From the NCBI GenBank assembly GCA_028015205.1, contig CM051517.1, positions 12,076,501 through 12,140,500 on the forward strand: a stretch of 64,000 bases of DNA. Reading direction: 5' to 3'. Of this stretch, positions 11,571 through 23,820 are shown one piece after another. The stretch comes from Mytilisepta virgata. Lineage: Eukaryota > Mollusca > Bivalvia > Mytilida > Mytilidae. The position numbers were made by a program, and so were the translations under genes. Within the stretch, counting starts at the first letter, position 1. Each line of letters opens with the position of its first letter. The notes below the pieces were generated by a model. That model made no database searches. It saw only the letters and a program-made list of their open reading frames with translations, and was not told the origin of the DNA.

Positions 11571-12444
11571 CTGCAAAGAAATCTAGCGTGTAAGTTTTTT
11601 ATTTAAAATCCATCCAAATAGTAAAAGCACGATCCTGAAAAGAGGAATGCAAATTCAGATTATAATAGATCACTGCTCAAGGTCCCTCTAATCTTGGAAA
11701 CAAACAATGACATTTATCTACTGACCTCCATATCAACATTGTTATTTCCCTTCCTTATACCTTTCACCTATGCAAGTTTCAGTCAGACTGTTGGTAATTT
11801 CATTATTTGTTCAACAACTCGGGTATGTCCACAGTTAAATGGCTATGTTCACTGTTCATAACAGTTTTCACAAATAATGGTATTTTTGGATTATTAAATT
11901 TGAAATTGTTTTCTCGTGCCGCATCAGTTGAAGAAATCTGTAAAAACAGAAAACTACATTTGTGATCACATCACAACATGCTGATGTGATTTCTTTTCAA
12001 ATCCTGTTCCCTTACACTTCAATGGTCTGCCTAGTTATATATAAAGGAGAGACAAACGATATCTATTGCGATATTTGGTAAGAAAAAGTACTGCAATATT
12101 TATTGTAGAAAAAGCAGTCCCTCCAATTCTATTTTCATGTTTTGTGAAGGCTTCATACACACTTGAAAATTTGTTTACCTATATACGCATGAGGCTTTTA
12201 CAAAATATTTGGGAGAGTAGAATGTGCTAGCACAATTTTAGATAACTGCATAATTTATTAATTTTATATGAAAAATAATTTGGTAATTTCGAATATTATC
12301 ACACGTTTTAATATAAACCTCATAGGACTATATCGTTCATGTTGTAAGCGACTCCTGTGTAATGGTATCAAACTGTGATGGAAAATACCATGATTCAGTG
12401 CTCTACAGTGAATCCTTACATCTCTTGTTATATACATGACTGAC

Positions 12445-12578
12445 CTGATTTTTTACCAATCCTATTCTTATAGACCTTCTCAATAGTTTCCCTGTTTTCA
12501 GCCTCTACATCTTCTTCATCTTGTGCCACCTCAATGATGTCATCTGAGTCTGTACAATCATCAGAATCTTCTTTATAA
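12445..12578 (-). CDS. CHD1: CHD1/2-like gene, exon leading into chromodomain 1 (VSYKED block)
   Basis: A 134 bp minus-strand exon has acceptor TTTTGTAG and donor TCAG/GTCAGT. The peptide reads SYKEDSDDCTDSDDIIEVAQ, then an acidic stretch, ETIEKVYKN and RIGKKS. It corresponds to the conserved VSYKED and ETIEKVLDSRLGKKGATG segments of CHD1/2. I chose the donor at 12444 over a GT 12 bases upstream (at 12456) because only the longer form keeps the K-K pair before the A-T-G segment in the next exon. Both donors keep the same phase, so an isoform lacking four codons is possible. Confidence 0.88.
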
Positions 12579-12802
12579 CTACAAAATACAAAAAAAAATA
12601 CTGAACAAGAAATAAATACATTTTAAAATAAATTTCAAAATTTTATTCTGCTATTCCCTTCTCCATAATATGGATTGCTTGACAAGGTGAATTATATAAA
12701 CTTAAGCGTTAGTCACATAAACAATATGAAGCTATTTACAACTACAAAATATTGTATTTCTTAAAATTATAACTATGTACTGATGAAGGGTTATGTCCAT
12801 AC

Positions 12803-12958
12803 CTAACTTTCTTGGAGGCCTTCCTGGTCTCAAATCTTCTAGCGTCATCTTCACTCCAGGAATCAGATTCAGACAGATTTCTTATCCTTGGTCGCCCTGA
12901 AAATCGTTTCTTACCAGATCTACCAGAACTTCTGCCTTTTGCTGCTCTCCTTGCTGGT
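12803..12958 (-). CDS. CHD1: CHD1/2-like gene, basic linker exon upstream of chromodomain 1
   Basis: A 156 bp minus-strand exon has acceptor CTTCTTCTAG and donor GTTAG/GTATGG. It encodes a basic stretch (RPARRAAKGRSSGRSGKKRF), then SGRPRIRNLSESDSWSEDDA, then RRFETRKASKKV. The final residues continue into the next exon as V-S-Y-K-E-D, a block well conserved just before the first chromodomain in CHD1 and CHD2. Exon phase is 1 base in and 2 bases out, consistent with both neighbours. Confidence 0.87.
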
Positions 12959-13440
12959 CTAGAAGAAGATTTTATTATTAACCAATTAATTAGCCCATGA
13001 AGGGCCGAGTTACAGTAAAAAACAAATATGATTGAGTTACATATATAAAACAAAATATAGATATCAGTGATAAAATTTAAGTTATAAGTTACATCAAGGT
13101 AATTATTCCATCTAAAGAAAGCTTTGGGAGTATATCAGTATCAGTATGAATAGATAAGGCAGATAAATTCTTGATACAAAATCCATGCAATCTAAGTGTT
13201 AAAATCTCAAGGAAACGAAAAGTTCCTAATGCTGATCTTCATTTTAAAGTTCCACTTGAGCCTTCATCACGGAAAAAAATATAGCACCTCACTTCATGTT
13301 CAAGGTTGCTGCCAGTGCTGTTTTGGATTTTGTTTCTGATTTGATAATCTAAAATTATTTGGAATTTTACAAGGTTTTTGTTGTTTTGAAATATTTCATA
13401 CCTTTCCTGAAAAATATTACCATTCAGCTATGATTTTTAC

Positions 13441-13539
13441 CTGTTTTTGGCAGCTTTAGGTGGTCTATAGTGTTCACTACCACTGCCACTACCACTGCCA
13501 CTGCTACTTTCACTTTCACTTCCTTTCCAATCGTCAGAT
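13441..13539 (-). CDS. CHD1: CHD1/2-like gene, Ser-Gly repeat linker exon
   Basis: A 99 bp minus-strand exon has acceptor ATATATAG and donor AACAG/GTAAAA. One base completes Thr with the previous exon, 32 codons follow, and two bases (AG) pass on. The product contains SDDWKGSESESSS, a (SG)4 run and then EHYRPPKAAKN. The Ser-Gly dipeptide run comes from an imperfect AGTGGC/AGTGGT hexamer repeat and may vary in length between alleles. The acceptor has a TA-rich rather than pyrimidine-rich tract, which is unusual but keeps the frame. Confidence 0.8.
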
Positions 13540-15037
13540 CTATATATATATTACAATGTAAATATTTTTTCTAGGAAAAAACAGGATTAGATTAAAATTG
13601 CTGTCGGTTGAACTGATGTGGATATAAAATCAGAATTATTTAACACAAATGAATCTACTGTCAGATAAATTTTATTCTATATGGCTTGAAGCTGCTTAGA
13701 TCAAGACTTCATAAAGCAAACTGTAACCAGACATTCATTTTTAAAGCGTTAGTCAAGGTGCTCATTATTTCTTCAGAGTTCCTTTTCAATACCAAAAACA
13801 TATGCACTTACAAAATATTTTTTTCTGTACAACTTGTTACTGATTAAATCTAAGACCCTAATGCAAAACAAAACAAGAAGGGACAGAAAAACCAACAGAT
13901 AAATCAATTTCTACATCCTCCAGTTACAAATTCTGTTGGACGAGATCAACTGGAAATATCCTTTATCAGGGAAACATACAATATTCATGACTATGTGAGA
14001 ATGTAATTTTAATTTCTTACTATCCAAGACATATGCACGAGTTTACAAAATATCTTTTTCTTATGACTTGTAGCTGCTTAATATCTGAGACCCTGAAGAA
14101 AATTTGACTGGGAGGGTGAAACAAACAGCCCAATCAAGACTAAACATGCTTGGAGTGGCTCCCAAACAATGAAATAACCAGTCATTTTCTGTATTGTTTA
14201 CGTTCTGGTTTCCTATTCTTTTCAAATTTTCAAGACATAGCCGATATGTTTGTAATAAAATGAAATAATCATTAGGCCCAAAAAAATATGTGTGTTTAAG
14301 GTCTACCCTAATTTTTACCTATGCTAACCCATTTTAGGACAAAAATGTCGCTGGTATAATTATTTCCCTAATAACACATCCACTAACCATTTTTCTCCCA
14401 TAGGGGTCTATGTAAAATAATTTTTCAAAATAAAATGATTTTGCCTACCTACCTACCCTATTTTTTGTCATAATGTAATCATAAACAGACATATATTTTA
14501 TTTTGGCCTTACTTCCGTAACCAAACCATCAAAACTTGCAAAATGTTAAAAAGGGAGATAATTTCCGTATCAGTTTGATTTACCTCTATCTATTATATAA
14601 ATTTCTGAAGTTTGTTGAGCTGTAACACTGATGGACAAGGGAATAGATAGTTTTTAAATTCAGTTTTTCAGATAAAAATATCTTTTATAAAGTTGATACT
14701 TTCATGCCAAATTCATCGTTTTTTTTTCTCTTCAAATATATAGACAATGGATGATATTTTAATAGTTCGGCAATTTACTTCAGGCAGGCAGATTGGCAAA
14801 TCTCCAAACAGTGAAGTTTGATGTCAATTAGAAAGCTCATTAATGTCTTGCTTTATACTGTCGATTTACCTTATAATGATTATATCTATCTATTAATTTA
14901 TAAAGTAGAACTAATGTCATTTAAACTAAGGTTAGTTTCAATATGTTTCATTCAGACGAAATTTCACTGAAGGGATAAAAAAATATATTGTGTGTTGAGA
15001 GCCCGATTAGAAGATAGCAAAGTTGATTGGTACTTAC

Positions 15038-15096
15038 GTCTTTCTCCTTCGACCACGTCTACTTCGAGGTTCATCATCGTCGTCATCAGATTCTCC
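15038..15096 (-). CDS. CHD1: CHD1/2-like gene, short acidic-to-basic linker exon
   Basis: A 59 bp minus-strand exon has acceptor TTTTAG and donor AAAGAC/GTAAGT. Nineteen codons give GESDDDDDEPRSRRGRRRK, with two bases (AC) left for the next exon. It has five consecutive Asp residues followed by a strongly basic run, probably a disordered linker with nuclear-localisation potential. The phase matches both neighbours. The function of the basic run is inferred from composition only. Confidence 0.8.
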
Positions 15097-15329
15097 CTAA
15101 AACATTTATATATTTCTGTTCAGCACTTATTTCAACCAGTAACTAAATCAATGTGCCATGCAAGACCCAAACATTGTATGCATAATCAAATCTGTTTTTC
15201 CTTAAGGGGCAATAACATAAAAAATAAAATATTTTCTTCAAATGACATCATGCTCCTTCATGCACATCTTCAATATGTCCATACACGTTCTGCAAAATTT
15301 CATACATCTGAATAAAAAGCTGCAGGTGG

Positions 15330-15790
15330 TGTTAAGGGCTGCCAATAGTAAGGTGGGGGTCTGGGGGCTGCCTTGCCCCCCATCCGCTGGAAATTTTTTG
15401 TGAAAGGGCATGTCTTTGAAGAAAGCTGATATTTAACTCACTTAGTTTCATCTTTCTAGTGTATATTTTTCTGAAGGTTTTTGGGACATGTAGGTGTTAA
15501 AATAAAGTACTGTATTTACCACTGCTAAAACAATTTTTACCTAATCTGTAAGTGACACATATGTGGCACTCTTTGCCTTTTTCAAGAAGTCTTCAGTAAA
15601 CTGTTGCTGATGACGAAATATGTTACCGACTGACACTGTAACAACCGCGATTTGGATTTTATTAATAACAAAACCAGATACGGTCATGATGACGAAAAGA
15701 ATCCAGAATTTCAATTTTTTCAGTTGAAAAATCAAAAATTATATGGCGTATTTTGAAGGCAAAAATCAGAAGCCCTATGGCAAAATAGTA
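15330..15790. repeat. insertion inside a 165-185 bp tandem array (15230-16260)
   Basis: The units around 15230-15330, 15790-16020, 16021-16190 and 16191-16260 share AAATGACATCAT.CTCC.TCATGC, TATGTCCATA and ACACAAAATTGGTACCC blocks. Between AAAGCTG at about 15325 and the next ACAGCTCTG at about 15800 lies an unrelated stretch. It begins GGCTGCCAATAGTAAGGTGG with a G-rich/C-rich GGGGGCTGCCTTGCCCCC segment, and probably is an inserted element of about 450 bp. A 64-codon minus-strand frame inside it has no recognised similarity. Confidence 0.4.
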
Positions 15791-16594
15791 AGAGTTAACA
15801 GCTCTGGGTGTTGATTACACAAAATCGGTACCCTTCATATACAGTTGTTACAAAAAATGACTTAGTTCCATAACATGGAAAAACTAGAAAAAAATAATCA
15901 AATGACATCATACTCCATCATGCACATCTTCAGTATGTCCATAATGATACTGCAAAGTTTCAAAGATCATAGTTAAAAGCTGTCAGAGGATTTAATTACA
16001 CAAAATTGGTACCCTAGGTACACATTTAATGCAAAAAATGACTAATTTCCACAGCATGGAAAATCTGAAAAAAATTCTTCAAATGATATCACACACCTTC
16101 ATGCATGCCTTCAATATGTCCATAAACATTTATGCAAATTTTAAAAGATCTGGATTAAAAGCTGTAGGAGGAGTTCACACAAAATTGGTACCCTCTATAC
16201 ACATTTTTTGCAAAAAATGACTTTATCAGTTCCACAAAACATCATATTCCTTCATAAAAAGATTTTACAGATTTCCAAAGATTTTGTCAGATTTGCTTTA
16301 AAAAAATTTCCTATAGAGAAAATATTTCATTGATTTGTGCATTTATAAGATTTCAAGTGTTTCTTTTCTGTAAAGTCAGGCTAACATATCAAACATCTTC
16401 ATTCTAGCATACTAGTTATATAACAACAGCTTTCATATCTAGTTTATAAGTAATGACAGCTGTTGGTGCAAGAGACTCATAACATTAAACTTTCTTTCAT
16501 ACTTCCCAACAGTAGACAGACATATCTGTGCATTGTATCTTACTTGTAAATATACATACCTACATATTATATCTTCCTAATAAAACAGACATAC

Positions 16595-16675
16595 CTGTGC
16601 ATTATATCTAACTGGTTCCTTTTTCTGTCTACCAGATCTCCGTAAACCAAATAAATCAGGATTTTCTCTCAAAAT
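16595..16675 (-). CDS. CHD1: CHD1/2-like gene, exon with conserved FGLRRSGR N-terminal motif
   Basis: An 81 bp exon (27 codons, phase 0 at both ends) lies between acceptor TTTTGCAG and donor CACAG/GTATGT on the minus strand. It encodes ILRENPDLFGLRRSGRQKKE followed by PVRYNAQ. The pattern (aromatic)-G-(hydrophobic)-R-R-S-x-R, followed by basic residues and EP, is a conserved block in the N-terminal tail of CHD1/CHD2 proteins. This makes the small exon one of the best diagnostic pieces of the gene. Family knowledge places such a block upstream of the double chromodomain, which matches its order here. Confidence 0.88.
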
Positions 16676-17569
16676 CTGCAAAATTAACATATTGCTCCTT
16701 GCTTACCCCGTATTAAATATCTCCATTTATAAACAAAGAATCATACAGATTACACAATCTACTTAAGGGATCATCATTAATACTAGCTACTCTATTAGGT
16801 GATCTAACAGTCTGTTTCAAATATCACAAAGAAGATTCAGAAATAAATATTGATCCACATATTTTTTGTAATAATCCTAAACAGATTTATAATAATAGCC
16901 TAGATAATCTTATAGAATAGGGGTTATAATATTTACCATTACAAGTCTGTAATTAGAAATTTAAAGTAACATGATTAACATGACCACAGTAAGACACTGC
17001 ATTGTTATATTCTTTTACAAAATGTACATAAGTCACATTTACTTATAAAATTTTCTGGTAACAAAGATTCACAAGCTTTTGAAGATCAGAGTGTAGTACA
17101 TAATAGAACACTAGTGTATTACATGAAGGACCATTCAGTTAGTTTTCCAAATATACATATTTATGATGAAAAAGTCCTTTTCTGAAATTATTGGGTCAAG
17201 TTTGGGGATTATCAATCATGTCTGGGGATTATCAAATCCGTTTCTTTCATTTGATTTCTGAAATTGATGAAATTTTGCTGTTTTCATGTGTAGAACATGA
17301 GAACGGTTAATTGTTACTTTAATTTTGAGCTTAGTGGTCAATACAGGCAATATCAATTGGACGAAATATAAATATTTACTTTTAAATTTATTCTACTCCA
17401 TTTGTCTATGTAATTGAAATTGGCCCATATAATGGTGTATCAGTATATGGAATGAAATCCACCTGACAGAGTCTTAAAAACAGCAAGAATGGAACTGAGT
17501 ATAAGAATGTCTAATGTAAGAAATAGTTGATGACACACTCGGGTCAAATGGCAGTATCTAGATTTTGTT

Positions 17570-19101
17570 GCCGTAAATCGCTCACCTGTTACTTTTTGTG
17601 TAGATCTTGCATCAATGATTATTTTTGCTATTTAATGTATACTGTTGCATTTTTTGCCTAAATTTTCACTTGAACAGCTAAAATATAGAATCCTGAACCC
17701 AAATATATATGGTTGCTACGGACTTTTTCATCGGTTGCTATGGACGTTCTCAATGGCATTGACTCTTGACCTTCCATTTTGACTTGAACAGGTAAATTGT
17801 AGGGCCCTGAACCAAATATATCTGGTTGCTAGTGGATTTTTTCCATGACCTAAACCCTTGACCTTCCATATTGACTTGTAAAGCTAACTAATAGGGTCTG
17901 AATCTAAATATACAAGGTTGCTTTAGACTTTTTCATCGGTTGCTATGGACTTTTTCATCGGTTGCTATGGACTTTTTCAATGACCTTGACCCTTGACACT
18001 GCATTTTAGTTGTACAGCTACCATTTAATTTATTTCAAGTGATGCTGTTAACATCTGTTACAATATGTCAGACCATTATTTTTACTGATAATTACTGTTT
18101 ACATGTAAATAATCTTTCAAGGGCAAATCTCCGATAAAGGGTCAACTGACGATTTTGGTCATGTTGACTTATTTGTAGATCTTACTTTGCTGTACATTAT
18201 TGGTGTTTACAGTTTGTCTATCTATAATAATATTCAAGTTAATAACATAAACCTGCAAAATTTCCTTAAAATTAACAATTCAGGGGCAAGAGCCCAAAAA
18301 TGGGTTGACCAATTCATCTGAAAATTTCATAGCAGGCAGGTAGATCTTGACCTCATAAACATTTTAACTTCTTGTCAGTTTTGCTCTTACTGCTTTAGTT
18401 TTTGAGATATGAACTAAAAAGTGCATTTTCACCTATGTTCTATTTTTAGCCATGTCAGCCATGTTTCTCGACGCACAAAAAAACAAAACACAAAATTTAT
18501 ACTAGATATCCTAAGGATCTTTCAGCCTAAGTTTGGCTGAAATTTATTCAGTAGTTTCAGAGATTTTTTAAAGTTTACAAAGATGACAAAAAAAATGTGT
18601 AAAACTCCTATAAGGGGTCAACTGACAATTTTGGTAATGCTGACTTATTTGTAGATCTTTCTTTGTTGAACATTTTTTCTGTTACAGTTTGTCAAGATAA
18701 TAACCTAAAACTGCAAAATTTCCTTAAAATTAACAATTCAGGGGCAATAACCCAACAAAGAGTTGACCGATTCGTCTGAAAATTTCATGGCCGGTAGATC
18801 TTGACCTGGTGAACATTTTAACCCTGGTCAGTTTTACTCTAAATGCTTTAGTTTTTGAGATATAAGCCAAAAACTGCAGTTTAGCCCCATATGTTCTATT
18901 TTTAGCCATGGCGGCCATGTTTCTCGATGGACAATAAAATGAAACACAAACTTTATTCTAGATACCTTAAGGATCATTCAGTCTAAGTATTGCTGTAATT
19001 GGTTCAGTGGTTTCAGAGGAGGAGATCTTTGAAAAAGTTTACGACGGACGCCAAGTGATAGCAAAAGCTCAAATGTCCTTTTAGGACAGGTGAGCTAAAA
19101 A
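17570..19101 (+). mobile_element. family A element, diverged copy
   Basis: The 5' repeat GCTCACCTG is at 17580-17588. The core includes three GGTTGCTATGGAC(TTT/GTT)TTCA-type repeats (17700-18000), then the conserved block with AGATCTTACTTTG and CAATTCAGGGGCAA. The terminal hairpin at 19066-19096 has arms TGTCCT/AGGACA where other copies have TGACCC/GGGTCA, with CAGGTGAGCT intact and AAAAA after it. A partial internal duplication of the core is present (18120-18590 and 18600-19060). It sits in the CHD intron just left of the exon at 19291, antisense to the gene. Confidence 0.6.
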
Positions 19102-19290
19102 TGTATTGACCTCAGTCAATTGTGCATTGGTCCATATAACTTGTCTGATGACCAACTGGTCCCTATCCTGCCACACGACACACGTGTATTGAACTATTTG
19201 ACAAATTATAAAAAAGATTTGCAACAGTCAACAGCACAAAATAGCACTTAATAACAACTCTTGACATATGTAGAATGTTTAATTCAATAC

Positions 19291-19498
19291 CTCTTTAAGT
19301 TCTATGTTGCTCTGTCTTGGTGGTCGTCCCCTCTTTCCAACATTGCTTTGCTGGGAGTCTGTATCCTCCTGCATGTGAACATCACGAGAATTTTCATCTC
19401 CATTCTTATCAGAACCACTGTCCGACTCACTGTCAGAACTATTTTCTGACCCCGAGGAACTATCAGACTTGCTGGAACCTGATCCAGAATTTGAATCA
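19291..19498 (-). CDS. CHD1: CHD1/2-like gene, exon encoding Ser/Asp/Glu-rich N-terminal tail
   Basis: The minus-strand exon runs from acceptor AATTGCAG to donor GAG/GTATTG. One base plus 69 codons end in phase 0. The product is a Ser-Gly-Ser-Asp-Glu tract (for example SDSNSGSGSSKSDSSSGSEN), followed by a basic GKRGRPPR segment that looks like a minor-groove AT-hook core (GRP), and then SNIELKE. Acidic Ser runs like this mark the N-terminus of CHD1-type remodellers. It joins in frame on both sides. The AT-hook reading is an inference from the short G-R-P motif flanked by basic residues. Confidence 0.85.
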
Positions 19499-20939
19499 CT
19501 GCAATTAATAACAAGATTATAACAGCCCTTTAGATGTGGCATCAGCTTGTTACTTGCAACCCTTAATCTCAACTTGGAATGAAGACAAAGTTGGAAGGGG
19601 ATACACATAATTTTTATTAGCATTACATGCTTTCAAATGGCATTAGTACTTTTTTGATGAAATTTAATTTTTAAAACTATGTAATGCAACAGTACTTTTT
19701 TTTATGAAACCTAATTTTTGAAACTCTTGTTTGGGACAAAATAACTATTTCTGACATTTCTTGATTTTACATTGTCCTGTCAACCTTGCATGATAATAAA
19801 TTATGATATTTGGTGTCACTGTAAAGCCCCCTTTACATAGGTCGAAGACTGTGCTACGCTCTCCACGACCTCTACGATCGCCAAGATCGCAGCAGGGTCG
19901 TGGAAAAATTGGAAAACCATCTTCAGTGTAAAGGTATTCACGACATCTCTACGATCAAAATACTTTTTTTCGATAATCTTTCACGTTGCTACTACGCTCT
20001 CCTACGTTTTCGCAACGATTGCCTGCGTTTGTGGTACGTTCAAGCTACGACAATAACACGATCACACGACGCACCTAGGCCAATGTTGTAGGACCTCTCA
20101 CGATGGTGACACGACATCGATACGCGCTTGACGATCCTAATACGTTGTCACTACGCTGCTACCACGAGTATTACGACCTTGCTACGTTGTTCTCACGATC
20201 TAGCCACGATCAGCAAATAAACTATATAAAAGGACAATTTCTTGCTTGAATGTATATTAGTTCTCACTACGACGTCTCACTACGATGTCACTACGATGTC
20301 TCTGCGCTTCCTCTACGACCAGCAAATAAACTATATATAAACTGTTATCACAGAGATATGTCTCGCCTTTTTGTAATTTTGATTATGCAAATGTTGAAAT
20401 CATAATAGCAATACCTTAACATCTTACACAAGTTATGCAAATATTCAAAGTCAATGAACCATGACTGAGTTACATGGTTAAACAATCTCCATTTAAATGA
20501 GATGTGTGAATGCTAATACAACTGGATACCAAATACAACTGACTTATTATAAGTCGTTCCCAAACCTAAATACAAAAATTTTGTGGGAAAAATTTGGTTG
20601 ATTATATAGGGAATCACTGATGCGTGACTGGAGTGGGCCCCCCTTAGGTCGGTCAGCGCCCCCCCCCCCCCCCTAACAAAAAGTTCTGGATCCGCCACTG
20701 ATAGCAATACTTTAACATGTAAGTTATGCAAATATTCAGTCAATGAATATGCACGAATTAGCATACCTATATGTAGCTTTTCAACTCAACCTCATCATGG
20801 CGAGACAAAGATCTTTTTGCTTGGCTTTGTGTCCAATAAAATATAATTTTGTTTGTTTACTTATAGTTACTTATAGTTACTTATAGTTGATTTCCAGAGC
20901 AGGATCTCTCAAGGTTCCTCTTCACCAGACTCATAATAT

Positions 20940-21206
20940 ATGTAAAGTAAGCAAACCATTCAAAGTCAATAGACCATGACTGAGGGGGGTGAAGCCAAAT
21001 AATCTCCATGGCAATGAGATGTGGCAATGATAATACATCTGCATACCAATTATCATTGACCTACCACTAGTGGATCCCCATAAACTGACCTAATCACAAA
21101 CTAATACATGTAAGTAAGCAAACCATTCAAAGTCAATAGACCATGACTGAGGGGGTAGAGCCAAATAATCTCCATGGCAATGAGATGTAGCAATGGTAAT
21201 ACATCT
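20940..21206. repeat. 166 bp satellite units (left part)
   Basis: About one and a half clean units with ACCATGACTGAGGGGG, CAAATAATCTCCATGGCAAT and CCACTAGTGGATCCCC. CCACTAGTGG is a perfect 10 bp palindrome present in most units. The array resumes at 23826 after the LTR-like insertion and runs to 24235. Confidence 0.7.
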
Positions 21207-23820
21207 GGGTCAAGCCGCGCAATTGTTTTCCTGTTACAGAAGTCATGAAATAATAGGCTGTCATTAAGTCTGTACGTTTCGTTGAAACATGGGAGATGGC
21301 TCAAAACGATCGCCATTCAATGGCACATATCCTGTTAAAATCTCGGGGTGTGAAGTCAGTCTACTTTTTCCGTAATTTTAGAAATCACGAGCCATGGTAA
21401 AAAAGTCTCCTTCCGCAAAGTAAAATGTACCTCTTTCATCCTCTCCATGTAGAATAAAAATTTTCTTGGTTTTATTCATTTAATCCTTTCAATATTTCTA
21501 TGTCAAATGTCTCAGGTAAATACACCTTTAAAACAAGACTAGTTATTCTGTTATCATGGTTGGTTTTGTTACAGGAGGTCCATATATCATGGTGCAATTA
21601 TAAATTTTTTAATGGACTTCTTTTGTATCCCTCAGGTCAAAGTTCATTACAGGTCTTGAGCCATATTGAAATATGACATATAAATTTTCTCTACATTATG
21701 GTATTTGGTTGGTGCGGAAGCTTATCCTGAACATAACTGTGCAATATTTTTCAGATCTGAAAGAAAATAAGAAAGATTCAGCATAAATTTGGGCGTAAAG
21801 CAAACATGTTTATTTCATGAATAAAAACCAAAAATCAGTGAAAAAAACAAGATTCATTACTGATATATTTAGAGCCTCAGTTTACTCTTTGGAACTCACT
21901 AATGCCTTCTAAAATTATCATTAATATTTATACTTTTAAAAAAAATCATATAACAGACAAATAAAGGTAACTTTTTATATTTTTTTAGGCTGAAATATTG
22001 CAAATTTTGAAAATTATTATCCGTCATTTTAAAAGTTTCAGCTTGAAATTTTCACATGCTCACAAAAAAGTTCAATATTTTTTAACTAATAGCTAGATTA
22101 TGTACAGACGAATCTAAAATGGGGTCAAATATCAAAATCTGCCCAGTATTAACAATTTTACAGCTATTTAAAAATTTGCAGTTTCTATGTCTGAGAAATG
22201 TAAACATCTTGAAGGCGAACAAATTATGATGTTATATGAATTATGATGTCATAACTTTATGACGTCACCAAGTATTGTAAAACACAATTAGTCCTATCCT
22301 TAAAATTTCAACCATAAATGATTAAAGAAAAAAATATTAATCTACAAGTAGTAACCAAGGATTTGCATTGAGGAAAAAATGCATAGCAACCAAGGAGAAT
22401 GAATTTTTTCCATTACACAATCACATGTGCACTTTTAAATAATTCATCAGTATGTGTATAAGTGTATAAGCTTATAAATTTAGAGGAACAATAGGACAGT
22501 CCATTTTGCTGCCTTATATTAAAAGTTTAAAAACCAAATAAATTCAGTAATACATGTACATTTAAGTTACATGCTGTCATAATGAGTTACTCCCCTTTAC
22601 AATTGACAAACTGCAAATTCTAAATCACAAGAATTTATTCAACCTGTTATTGGTAAATGTTGGTTTAAAATTCTTGTTCAAAGGGATTTGTGGATGATAT
22701 AGGTCTCTTTGCACCTATTTCCATTAAATACATTCATCTAATGTTACAATTATTTAGCTGTGGTTTTCAATGCAACCACCTGTTCGTGTTTACAATTGTC
22801 CTTGTTAGATGACATGTATGTAGTCTCGCCAAAATTGATACATCTAAATAAAAAGCATGTGTTTCCTGCTTATAGTGAGAATTTTTCATCATACAATAAC
22901 TGACCTGTAATATATTATTAATAGCAATGCAAAATCCCTGTGTATTTTATTCACACAAACACATGTGTTTCAATGTTTACATCATACATATTACAACTTC
23001 CGGTTGGGGATGGGGGGTATTTGGGTTTCTAGAATTTTAAGAAATGACAATTTTTTTAAAGATTTTAGTAAAAAAACAATAATTTTTTCATTTTACTTTA
23101 CAATATATGTAAAAAAAATTATTGCACAAGATTTACATTACATATGGACTGTTCAAATTTAGAAAACCCCATTTTCACCTCTTTTGCATTCTTTTTTAAA
23201 GCATCACATTAAAGTTTTGGACCGTATGCAAATATTTTATACTTTTTGTGTTAAATACATACTTAAGGAATTATACTGACCCTAGTTTCTCCATCAGTTG
23301 TTTACAGGATGGATCAGCATCACAAAATATTCCTTTACACACGTTTGAGATCATGACGTCAAGTTGGGTCAAGCCGCGCAATTGTTTTCCTGTTACAGAA
23401 GTCATGAAATAATAGGCTGTCATTAAGTCTGTACGTTTCGTTGAAACATGGGAGATGGCTCAAAACGATCGCCATACAATGGCACATATCCTGTTAAAAT
23501 CTCGGGGTGTGAAGTCAGTCTACTTTTTCCGTAATTTTAGAAATCACGAGCCATGGTAAAAAAGTCTCCTTCCGCAAAGTAAAATGTACCTCTTTCATCC
23601 TCTCCATGTAGAATAAAAATTTTCTTGGTTTTATTCATTTAATCCTTTCAATATTTCTATGTCAAATGTCTCAGGTAAATACACCTTTAAAACAAGACTA
23701 GTTATTCTGTTATCATGGTTGGTTTTGTTACAGGAGGTCCATATATCATGGTGCAATTATAAATTTTTTAATGGACTTCTTTTGTATCCCTCAGGTCAAA
23801 GTTCATTACAGGTCTTGAGC
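21207..23820. mobile_element. LTR-like non-coding element inserted in the J satellite
   Basis: Two direct repeats of 455 bp (21207-21661 and 23366-23820) flank 1.7 kb of AT-rich DNA without coding potential. They are nearly identical by eye; one visible difference is CCATTCAATGG against CCATACAATGG. The whole unit interrupts a 166 bp satellite unit and is bracketed by the 5 bp direct repeat CATCT (21202-21206 and 23821-23825), as LTR-type integration would leave. Against a classic LTR element, the ends are GGGTC...TTGAGC rather than TG...CA, and no primer-binding site or polypurine tract is evident. Best described as a non-autonomous (TRIM-like) element of uncertain class. Confidence 0.55.

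Noticed and set aside
11391..11576. Minus-strand frame MQLLAVEQQYTISLKM... over the chromodomain 1 exon
   Set aside because: Out-of-frame reading. The phase dictated by the neighbouring exons gives the chromodomain peptide.
12445..12457. Shorter version of the exon ending at 12457, which would drop the K-K before chromodomain 1
   Set aside because: The donor at 12444-12443 restores the conserved RIGKK(S/G)ATG segment in frame. The shorter donor is kept only as a possible alternative.
19302..19514. Overlapping minus-strand frame (MLLIAVIQILDQVPASL...) over the Ser-rich CHD exon
   Set aside because: Shadow of the Ser/Asp-rich exon in another frame. The splice sites and phases support the Ser-rich frame.
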